Under the pieces are notes generated by a model. It saw only the letters and a list, made by a program, of their open reading frames with translations, ran no database searches and was not told the DNA's origin. DNA of 64,000 bases, taken from a cf. Phormidesmis sp. LEGE 11477 (lineage in GTDB: Bacteria; Cyanobacteriota; Cyanobacteriia; Phormidesmidales; Phormidesmidaceae). Below are positions 26,406 to 34,277 of the stretch, piece after piece. Position 1 is the stretch's first letter, and each line of letters opens with the position of its first letter. The stretch is taken from contig NZ_JADEXO010000018.1 of assembly GCF_015207105.1 (NCBI RefSeq), positions 1-64,000 of the forward strand, given 5' to 3'. The position numbers were made by a program, and so were the translations under genes.

Positions 26406-27149
26406 TTGCAACTCAGTCTTACTCCAGATCAAAGCCCAAACCAAAGCGAAAATTTGACTGGCAAAGCGATCGCAATCCACCAAAAGCTTTGTGTCGAATA
26501 TGGCTGTCCGATTGCTTACTTTCACAATCTCGATCCGCTCAGTGAGCTGGTCTCTTCTCTACTGTCTCATCGGACGAAGAACAAAGATTCTGGCCGCGCT
26601 TTTAAGCAGCTAAGAGCAGCGTTTCTAGACTGGGAGTCTGTTCGAGATGCAGATACGGAGGCGGTAAAAAAGGCGATCGCACCCTGCACCTGGCCAGAAC
26701 AAAAAGCCCCTCGCATTCAACAAATTCTTCGGCAGATTACGAGAGAAAGAGGAACGCTCTCAGTCGACTTTCTCGCTGATATTTCTGTTGCAGAAGCGAG
26801 AGCCTGGTTGGAAACCCTGACTGGCGTAGGGCCTAAAACTAGCGCTGCCGTTTTGGCCTTTAGCACCTTGCGACGTAGAGCTCTGCCCGTAGATAGCCAC
26901 CATCACCGCGTTGCGGTAAGAACGGGATTAATTCCCAAAAAAGTTAGCGTTGGGCCTTCTCATGCCATTCTCGAAGCGCAACTGCCAGAAAATTGGACTG
27001 CTCAGCAGGTGTACGACAATCACGAGGTGCTGATGCTGCACGGTCAGCGCTGTTGTCACTATCGAAGTCCGGCGTGCGATCGCTGCACCATTCTAGATCT
27101 TTGTCTCTTCGGTCAGCAGGCTCTTGGCACAAACGGTGGCAAACATTAG
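26406..27149 (+). CDS. Endonuclease III-like HhH-GPD DNA glycosylase with a 4Fe-4S cluster
   Basis: 247 residues from a TTG start (no in-frame ATG nearby). The helix-hairpin-helix 'LETLTGVGPKTSAAVLAF' (about 138-155) contains the Lys used for beta-elimination. The following 'LPVDSHHHRV' holds the catalytic Asp. The C-terminal cluster loop is CX6CX2CX5C ('CHYRSPACDRCTILDLC'). These are the features of endonuclease III homologues that excise oxidised pyrimidines. It is more divergent than typical Nth and could be a second, specialised paralogue. It lies between the DUF2887 gene (divergent) and the CHAT gene (convergent). Confidence 0.85.
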   Translation: MQLSLTPDQSPNQSENLTGKAIAIHQKLCVEYGCPIAYFHNLDPLSELVSSLLSHRTKNKDSGRAFKQLRAAFLDWESVRDADTEAVKKAIAPCTWPEQKAPRIQQILRQITRERGTLSVDFLADISVAEARAWLETLTGVGPKTSAAVLAFSTLRRRALPVDSHHHRVAVRTGLIPKKVSVGPSHAILEAQLPENWTAQQVYDNHEVLMLHGQRCCHYRSPACDRCTILDLCLFGQQALGTNGGKH

Positions 27150-27227
27150 GATTTGAGACCTCGCGCGCAGAGCCAGTAAAAGTGCTTGCTGCGGTGAAGT
27201 CACTTTCACAATCCACTCGCTAAAGTG

Positions 27228-29513
27228 CTATAGCCAGTTTCCCAGCAAAATGTACGAAGCCCAATAGCGAGGATGCTGATAGCGTTGACTATCGCTCTCG
27301 CCGCCGCTGAGTATCTGTAACTGGGCAAGCCTCAGAGCCTGGGCTTTAGAAGTGTCGGGCTGTTGCAGTGCTTGATAGAAATAGTTGGAGAAAAGTGCGC
27401 CGGTTTCGTCATCTAGGTTCCAGAGGGTGGCGAGGGTGCTACGGGCTCCGGCTTGAACAGCAACACCTGCTATTCCTAGCGCAGCACGGCGATCGCCCAA
27501 AGCTGTCTCACAGGCGCTGAGGATCAGCAGCTCTATAACGCGATCGCTAGTTTGATCGCTCTGACGCAGCAGAGTGTTGAATTCATCGACTTGAATAGGC
27601 TTATCCCAAGCGAGAATAAAGGTATCTTCGGCGTCGGAGCTAAATTGGCCGTGAGTTGCTAGGTGAACAACCTGATAGTCAGCGCTGTTGAGTAGCGTCG
27701 TGAGTTGATCTTCGGTAAAGTCTTCGTTTAGAAGCACGCGGCTGCTAGTAGTCTGTTGGACTTGAGAGACTTCTGCTTTGACGAAAGGCAGCGTAGAAAA
27801 TCCATGACGGGCTTCGCTTAGTCCGGCGATTAGGGTCGTCAGCTTTCTGTTGGCGATAGGCTGGGGGGCTACAAGCTGAAGGCCAGGGGCGAGGGCGATG
27901 CTGTAGTTTTCGATTAAGTACTGCTGGCCGTCGTAGAGCGCAGCCATAGGGACGTTTCGCAAGGAGCCGTCTAGAACAAAGACGAGAGTGTCGATGTTGT
28001 TTTGCGCTAAGGCTGGTTGCGTAGGGCGAATGAGCAAGTCGTAGAGCTGGGCTGAAAGCGTTCTGAGCTGGTTGATTGAGAAGGGTAGGCGCAGATCAAT
28101 TTGCAACTGGTTGAGAAGTGCTTCGAGATCTAGCTGAGCGATCGCAACCGTGTATTGCTGTAAAGATTGATCGGGCAGCTTGAGCAGTATTTCAAGGCGA
28201 CCCGGCAGAATAATTGGATAGAGAACGGCGGTAGGAGAGGTCGTATTCTCAATAATTTGGCTAATGTCTTGACTGAGGGGAACGCAGGGTTCGGCAAAGT
28301 AGTTTTCAAGTTCGGCCAGCTGAAGTGATTCGATCGCGATCTGCGCTTTTCGGAGGTTAGACGAACCTGCGGCTGTCTCTTCGCCTATATCTCCGGCAAC
28401 TTCACTACTCAATAGCAGATCGACCCATTCTCGATAGACAGGTTCTACTTGTTCTCTAAAATCGAATCTCAGGTCGGGCGCGATCGCAATCAAATTTCCC
28501 CTAAGCGTCTTCAGGCTATCCGCTGCATTCTCGTAGTTACCTAGCGCCAGCGCTGTCCGGTTCTGTTGCACATGCACTTTGCCCAGCGCCCACTGCCATT
28601 GATAGGCTAGCTCGGGCGATCGCACTGCTTCAGCAATCTCCAACGCCTGACTTAAGGCAGTATCAGCGTTAGATAGCTGCTGTTGCTCAAGATATAGCTC
28701 TCCTAGATAACCAAGCGCATAGGATTCGGCGTAGCTGTCTGCCAAGGTTTGAGCTTGGTCTCTAGCAGTGGCTAGGTTTTGTGCGATCACCTGCGGTGTA
28801 ACAATATCGCCTTCTATAGAATTTTCTATGTAGTGACGAGCCAGCTCTAATCTGGCGTTTACGGTGATTTTGTTGACGGGCAGACGTTCTATGAGGGATT
28901 GAATGTCTGCGTAGAGCGCTTCGATTCGTGGCTGATTGTCAGTCTCTGTGAGTAAAGGAAGCTGGCTGAGGTGCGATCGCAATTTTAACTGAGGGTCGGA
29001 GGCGATCGCACTGACGCTTTCGTACTGTTCTAGGGCTTGTTCTATGTCTCCAGCGGCGGCGGCGATATGGCCGAGGCTTAGCAGCATCGGGGCGATCTCT
29101 ATGGCGTTTGGGGTTTGAGCGTTGATGGCTTGGGTAGTTGCGATCGCGTTTTCAATCGTTACCTTTGCCGCCGCTAAATCACCCACCGTACGCTGAAGGT
29201 CTGATAGCAAATGAAGTCCGCGCACCTTGATAGGCGAGTCTGGCTGTCCAGGCAAATCAAGATCGCTTAGTTGCAATAGCGCGCGGCGATAAAACCCAAG
29301 TGATTGTAGTTCCTGTGCTTGAGCGATCTGAGCCTGAAGTTGAGCCTCAAAAACAACCGTCGAAGGCGTTTGGGCCACAGTAGGCATCGAAGCCGCTACT
29401 GTCCAAAAAGGTGCAAAGCTCAACGCCAACGAAACACAGAAACAGATAGTCAGCGTTGAGAGTTTATACCAGGTTCGATGCCACAGTCTTTTCATTCTCA
29501 CGCCTCGCTTCAT
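27228..29513 (-). CDS. Secreted TPR-CHAT caspase-like protein
   Basis: 761 residues. A signal peptide (hydrophobic core about 17-42, 'AAS...AQ' cleavage area) is followed by helical tetratricopeptide-type repeats (about 55-340). The C-terminal CHAT peptidase domain has the catalytic His in 'VVHLATHGQF' (about residue 616) and Cys in 'LLILSACETALGDRRAALGI' (about 666). The domain ends with 'SYILLGNWL', a common CHAT ending. CHAT domains are caspase-clan proteases (separase/gingipain relatives). Its ATG overlaps the stop of the haemagglutinin-type exoprotein (ATGA), so both are made from one message, probably as partners in the periplasm. The substrate is unknown; the exoprotein is an obvious candidate. 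Confidence 0.9.
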   Translation of the reverse strand: MKRGVRMKRLWHRTWYKLSTLTICFCVSLALSFAPFWTVAASMPTVAQTPSTVVFEAQLQAQIAQAQELQSLGFYRRALLQLSDLDLPGQPDSPIKVRGLHLLSDLQRTVGDLAAAKVTIENAIATTQAINAQTPNAIEIAPMLLSLGHIAAAAGDIEQALEQYESVSAIASDPQLKLRSHLSQLPLLTETDNQPRIEALYADIQSLIERLPVNKITVNARLELARHYIENSIEGDIVTPQVIAQNLATARDQAQTLADSYAESYALGYLGELYLEQQQLSNADTALSQALEIAEAVRSPELAYQWQWALGKVHVQQNRTALALGNYENAADSLKTLRGNLIAIAPDLRFDFREQVEPVYREWVDLLLSSEVAGDIGEETAAGSSNLRKAQIAIESLQLAELENYFAEPCVPLSQDISQIIENTTSPTAVLYPIILPGRLEILLKLPDQSLQQYTVAIAQLDLEALLNQLQIDLRLPFSINQLRTLSAQLYDLLIRPTQPALAQNNIDTLVFVLDGSLRNVPMAALYDGQQYLIENYSIALAPGLQLVAPQPIANRKLTTLIAGLSEARHGFSTLPFVKAEVSQVQQTTSSRVLLNEDFTEDQLTTLLNSADYQVVHLATHGQFSSDAEDTFILAWDKPIQVDEFNTLLRQSDQTSDRVIELLILSACETALGDRRAALGIAGVAVQAGARSTLATLWNLDDETGALFSNYFYQALQQPDTSKAQALRLAQLQILSGGESDSQRYQHPRYWASYILLGNWL

Positions 29514-32446
29514 TCTTTGCTCTCAGCTAGGCTCTGAGCAACACCCTGACCAATACAAGAGTGATAGTGAGACCCGTCGGCCACTGCTGCTTGTGGTACC
29601 TGTGCGACAAAAACAACAGTCCCGTCCGAAGCGCGATGCCATCCATCTGCCTCTACGATAGCGGCTGCGTTCGCATCTCCTAGTTCGCCGCTGACTCCGC
29701 TCGCAGCAAGATTCTCATTACGGATGATATCTCTAGGGCTAGGCGTTGCGCCACCCTGACCCGTAACAACAAAGGCATTATTTCCGGCGCTATCAGCCAA
29801 GCAGCGCTGGGCAACTTGTCCAAGTGTGACTGTCTGGGTTGGTAGGTCAACAGTACCCTCAGTTGGATTGAGTTCGAGATTGTTAATCAACACTGTGCCA
29901 TCAGCACCATCTTCAGAGATGGCAGCGATATCGTTGGTAATGTTCTCTTGAATATCTTCGATATTGGCCGTCCCGTCTGACGGCAATCCTATAATGTTCT
30001 GAAATCCTAGAATACTCTGAGCCGCAATATTAATCTTTCCGCCACTCCCTGAAGATGCATTGGCAAAAATATTATTGTCTTCATTGGGGACTGTAACAAT
30101 GAATCTTGTAGGCATATCAACGTTGCCTATAGTAATATTGCCACCGTCACCGCCAGAACCATCCGTTCCTGCCGTAGCTGAAATCAGGCTGTTGTTTCGC
30201 AATAGTATAAAATCTCGCACCTCTAGGTTCAAGTTGCCACCATCCCCCGAGCGAGACTCTGCTGTAATTTTGCCATCATCTAGCACGATACTATCAGCTC
30301 TGATGAAAGCGTCTCTAACCGTACCGAAATTCTCTGCCAACAAGGGCTCTTCAGGTGGCGGCAGGGGCTCTTCGGGATTAGGGGTACTCACTGTTAGCCT
30401 TGATCCGTCTCTTACTTCTAACGATCCTGTTGTTACACTCAACCGCCCAGAATCTCCGCGTCCTCTCGTTCTCGCAAACAGACCAAACAGGCTAAATTCC
30501 TCAGGAGAAGTCCCTGAGCCAGACAAGACAACTTTGTCTGCTTCAACTATCAAATCTCCCCCATTTCCTGTTCCACTCGTAGTGGTGAAAACTTGACCAC
30601 CGTCTGTGATCTCAAGGCGGCTTGTAACGATGCTGAGCGGGCCAGAATCTCCGGTGCTTACACTGTCGCTAGCAGTATTGATAGCACTTGCTCTCGTTCT
30701 ATTTAGATTATCTATTTCTTCTCTCACTTCAACCAATTCAGTTGCGTTGATCGAAATTCCTTGGCTATCACCACTACCATCGGTTCCGGCATCGATCCGC
30801 CCACCTGAGAGTACAGAAAGCTTCCGCGCGTTGATCGAAATCGCTTCATTAGATTGTTCTTCATCAGCTCGTTCCCCAAGCGTCCTCGAAAATAGGCTGC
30901 TGCCCGTCATTTCGCCAGCATTTCCTGTGGTACCAGAAAGAACTATAGAACCGTTAGGGGTCGCAATAACCAATATTCCGCCCGCTGCATTTCCTAAATC
31001 TGGATTAGAAGCCAATGCCGGAGAAGTCACTAAAGCTGAAGTAGAAACTATTGAACCATCTTGAACACTTAAGTTTTCTGCGTGTATTTTGATTGTACCG
31101 GCTGCACCCGTCGCATTTACAGAGCGCGATCGCAGTTGACTTGTTCCTTGTATGTTCAAGTTCCTCCGAATATTGATCGAGATATCGCTGCTGTCTCCCG
31201 CACTATAGGTATCTGCCGATATTATGGAAGCATTGGCTATATTCAAATCTGCTGAAGCACCGTTGACCTCTATCGAGATATTGCCGCTATCTCCCGCACT
31301 ATAAGTATCTGCCGATATTGTGGAAGCATTGGCTATATTCAAATCTGCTGAAGCACCGTTGACCTCTATCGAGATATTGCCGCTGTCTCCCGCACTATAG
31401 GTATCTGTTGATATTATGGAATTGTCAATAGTCAGCTCTTCCGAGGCGATAATAGATATGCTTCCTCCTAGCTGATCGCTAAAGTTCCTGTTAAATATTT
31501 GGCTGCCTTCTAGTTCGATCTGACGACCTCTTAAAAGAACACGACCCGCTTCGCTACTGTCGGTGTCAACTTCAATAAAGCTGGGGGGTATTTCAGGCTC
31601 TTCTCCAGGTAGCAGTCGGATATCCCTCAGTTCTAGATTCGTGAAATTTGAGTCATCTATCCCTAAAGGCGAAAAAAAAGTATTCTGCCTGGGTAGGATG
31701 TCAACTCTGCTGCCGGGCGCTAGACTTACTAGCTCAACTTGACCAGAGTCCACATAAATGCCGCCGCCTCTAAATTCAATACCATGACCGACTAATGAAA
31801 CGGTTTCGCCTGCGTTGAATCCATCATCTAGTATCGCGCCCTCAAGAGTGATTCCTTTAGACTTTTCTCCTATTGATAGTCCAATTGGCTGGCTCACAGT
31901 CAACATGGGTGCATCTTGAGGGTCAATGCTACTAAACTCACTGTTGTCTTCTGCAAAGACAAGCGATTCGGCAGTACTGAATACCACAGAGCCACCTATC
32001 TCAATACTTGAACCTGATCCAAAGGTCACCCCTGCCGGATTGATAAAGAACAGATCAACTTCGTCCGCTCTGATCTTCCCCTTGATGTCTGAGAACTCTT
32101 CGCCCGTCACTCGGCTAAAAATAGTACTGATATTGTCGGCAGTCACGAACTCGGCCACTTCCTCACTTCTAATTGAAAAGCTCTCGAAGCTATGAAACAA
32201 CAGTTCACCTCTCTCTGCGCCGCCACCGATTTCGTAGATGTTATCTAAATGATCTACGTCAGTGTTCTCGCCAGGCATTGTTTCATCTGACACAACTAGA
32301 GGGGCTTGAGCAGTCACATCTGTTCCGCTAAGACCAAAGAGCAATACTGAAGCTAACGCAAAAGCCAAACGCCATCGCGGAGCCTGTCTATTGCGATATC
32401 GCACTGATGAATCAATACCGCTCAAGCAAAACTTTATAGGTAGCAC
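29510..32446 (-). CDS. Filamentous haemagglutinin N-terminal domain exoprotein (TpsA-like), coupled to a CHAT protease
   Basis: 978 residues from a GTG start. A signal peptide (core about 27-45, ending 'TDVTAQA') precedes a TPS domain: 'GELLFHSFESFSI', 'ISTIFSRVTGEEFSDIKG' and 'VDLFFINPAGVTFGSGSS'. A beta-helix follows with many 'GDSGxIS' turns, including 32-residue repeats coded by 96-bp DNA repeats at 31201-31420. The tail has the conserved Cys ('AQRCLADSAGNNAFVVTGQG'). It should be threaded to the surface by a TpsB partner that is not in the window. Its stop overlaps the CHAT gene's start, and the upstream neighbour (110 bp, same strand) is an HExxH protease, so a three-gene operon is likely. 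Confidence 0.87.
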   Translation of the reverse strand: MLPIKFCLSGIDSSVRYRNRQAPRWRLAFALASVLLFGLSGTDVTAQAPLVVSDETMPGENTDVDHLDNIYEIGGGAERGELLFHSFESFSIRSEEVAEFVTADNISTIFSRVTGEEFSDIKGKIRADEVDLFFINPAGVTFGSGSSIEIGGSVVFSTAESLVFAEDNSEFSSIDPQDAPMLTVSQPIGLSIGEKSKGITLEGAILDDGFNAGETVSLVGHGIEFRGGGIYVDSGQVELVSLAPGSRVDILPRQNTFFSPLGIDDSNFTNLELRDIRLLPGEEPEIPPSFIEVDTDSSEAGRVLLRGRQIELEGSQIFNRNFSDQLGGSISIIASEELTIDNSIISTDTYSAGDSGNISIEVNGASADLNIANASTISADTYSAGDSGNISIEVNGASADLNIANASIISADTYSAGDSSDISINIRRNLNIQGTSQLRSRSVNATGAAGTIKIHAENLSVQDGSIVSTSALVTSPALASNPDLGNAAGGILVIATPNGSIVLSGTTGNAGEMTGSSLFSRTLGERADEEQSNEAISINARKLSVLSGGRIDAGTDGSGDSQGISINATELVEVREEIDNLNRTRASAINTASDSVSTGDSGPLSIVTSRLEITDGGQVFTTTSGTGNGGDLIVEADKVVLSGSGTSPEEFSLFGLFARTRGRGDSGRLSVTTGSLEVRDGSRLTVSTPNPEEPLPPPEEPLLAENFGTVRDAFIRADSIVLDDGKITAESRSGDGGNLNLEVRDFILLRNNSLISATAGTDGSGGDGGNITIGNVDMPTRFIVTVPNEDNNIFANASSGSGGKINIAAQSILGFQNIIGLPSDGTANIEDIQENITNDIAAISEDGADGTVLINNLELNPTEGTVDLPTQTVTLGQVAQRCLADSAGNNAFVVTGQGGATPSPRDIIRNENLAASGVSGELGDANAAAIVEADGWHRASDGTVVFVAQVPQAAVADGSHYHSCIGQGVAQSLAESKE
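31201..31420 (-). repeat. 96-bp tandem repeats within the TpsA-like gene
   Basis: Units beginning CACTATA at 31201, 31297 and 31393 repeat with a 96-bp period. The first two full units differ at only a few bases, and the third diverges after about 28 bp. They encode a 32-residue beta-helix repeat containing 'SADTYSAGDSGNISIEVNGA'. Their near-identity suggests recent expansion or ongoing homogenisation. Confidence 0.85.
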
Positions 32447-32555
32447 GGCTATATTCCTGCTGCAAAAGCTGAAAGTGACTTGATAGAGCTATCACTTTAA
32501 CCCTACCAAGCCTTTTTTTCTTAATGATGAACTGGCTACGAATCTATAGATTCGG

Positions 32556-33740
32556 TTAAACTGCCGTATCGTCTATTGTCAGAAAAATTGGAATTTCTCT
32601 AGCGACAGAATGCCAAAGCGCGCTGAGGCGTGACTCTGTTGTATCAGGTTTAGAGGATAAGCTCTTGTGCAGATCCGCACTAGCGACTAGACAGGGATTG
32701 TCAGACACCACCTGATAAGGCGGCGCTTCAGCCGCATACGAGCCTACCTCTGCAAGCGCTTTCACTTCTCGAATAGAAGGGCACTTGCGCGTAGAAAACG
32801 GCGCATATGGGCTCAGTACATCCGGCATGTCGGTGACCCCAATATGAGAAGCCAATACGTCCTCAATTTGTTCATTTGCTGTAGAATAGCCCATTGCATG
32901 ACCAACCTCATGTAGCGCAACCGTAAACAGATCAACCACATAAGCATCAGGCATCTCTTCAAACAGTTTGGTGCTACGCCTTGCTCTAGGAGATGAGGCT
33001 GCAATCTCTTCAATAGGACCAAACACAGAAGAGTTGAGCGGGTCGGAATCTAAGAACAGCTTCACAGGAACGTCTTTCGATTGACCATTTGCATCGATTT
33101 GATGAACACTCAACAGATTACTATTGAACAATATGGTCGATTCATTACGATCAGCTTCGCTACAAGCACCATTGTCAGGTTTGTTTGGTGCGCCACAGAT
33201 ATGTACTGCAAGCGCTTCGTCTTCTATCGCTGGAAATTCTGTTGAGGGCGATTGGCCTAGATCTTCCAGCGTTTGCAGATCGCCTTCACTGATAGTTTTG
33301 ATACCACCTACTAGGCTACCAGCAAGGACACTGTCTGCGGGGTTCTGATCGCCAGCACCAAAGTCAGCCCAAGATACGGTGACTTCAAACGGTGGGATCG
33401 TTGAGTCATCAAAAGCACTTTCCCATACCATAATTGCTTTATCGACTAGATTGATGAGGTCGGCTGGGTTAGCTGAAGCACCCTCGATCCCCTCTACAAG
33501 GTTGGGCTGGACTAACTGTGGATCTTGGAGTCTTAGTGTTCTTGGGCTGATAGTTTTAGCACCTTTCATCATCAAAGGGCCACACGTTGGAGGAACGCAC
33601 CCCTTTTCTATTGGGTGTTTCGGTGGGGGTTTTATACGTCCTCGACGGCCTGCGTGTGCCGGGGAACCATCTACAAGCAAGAGCGTGACGATTAGAATTA
33701 TCACCAACATACGGCGCATAACTATAGGCACTAGTTTCAT
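32556..33740 (-). CDS. Secreted HExxH zinc metalloprotease-like protein
   Basis: 394 residues. A signal peptide (hydrophobic core about 8-24, 'SPAHA' cleavage) is followed by a domain of unknown family. The motif 'VALHEVGHAMGYS' lies at about 274-286: HEVGH (277-281) with the glycine of the metzincin pattern HExxHxxGxxH. The third histidine is replaced by Thr, so the third zinc ligand must come from elsewhere or activity is altered. Several Cys pairs suggest disulfides. The start has AAAGGAT nine bases upstream. It is 110 bp upstream of the TpsA-like gene on the same strand and may mature or shed that exoprotein. Assignment rests on the motif alone. Confidence 0.75.
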   Translation of the reverse strand: MKLVPIVMRRMLVIILIVTLLLVDGSPAHAGRRGRIKPPPKHPIEKGCVPPTCGPLMMKGAKTISPRTLRLQDPQLVQPNLVEGIEGASANPADLINLVDKAIMVWESAFDDSTIPPFEVTVSWADFGAGDQNPADSVLAGSLVGGIKTISEGDLQTLEDLGQSPSTEFPAIEDEALAVHICGAPNKPDNGACSEADRNESTILFNSNLLSVHQIDANGQSKDVPVKLFLDSDPLNSSVFGPIEEIAASSPRARRSTKLFEEMPDAYVVDLFTVALHEVGHAMGYSTANEQIEDVLASHIGVTDMPDVLSPYAPFSTRKCPSIREVKALAEVGSYAAEAPPYQVVSDNPCLVASADLHKSLSSKPDTTESRLSALWHSVAREIPIFLTIDDTAV

Positions 33741-34277
33741 GGTTCGTATCCTTTCAGGAACAAGGTATAGAAGCTTACAAAGGGGTGTAGGAAGAAGTAG
33801 ACTCGTGGAATTACAAAGTCTAAAGACTGTTGAATCACTGCTATGAAAAGCTTCAGCAGCGTCTTCTACCTATCAGAAGGTTGCTGTAGTTTTCTGCGAT
33901 CGCTTCAAAAATATCCAAAGAAGACGAACATTCTAAAGAGGTGATTTGATAACAGCTGCCTCTACAATAGGCAACGCGCTGTTTTATCGCGATCGCTGAA
34001 GTCTTAATCTTCTACATATGTAATATTGTTAGTAGATTCAATCGCAATCTAAGTACAGCCATGTGTAAAAACAGGCCAATAAAAATTAGATACGTAGAAA
34101 ATAAGTATTCAGCAGCAAAAGATTAACGTCACAAAAATAAAAGAGCTGCAGAATTTCTTAGTTTTAGACTGATAGGTTATTTGAGCAATTCTCTAAGCTC
34201 CATCCGTCTAAATTGCGTCTACTCTGAAGTTCATCTGCCAAGCTCATGCATTAAGGTCCGCTGCTAAGGTCGTGTCA
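33741..34277. other. Divergent intergenic region
   Basis: About 535 bp between the leftward metalloprotease operon and the rightward CHAT-CHASE2 gene. It is AT-rich from 34000 to 34160 and probably carries both promoters. I find no gene, RNA or clear repeat. Confidence 0.5.
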
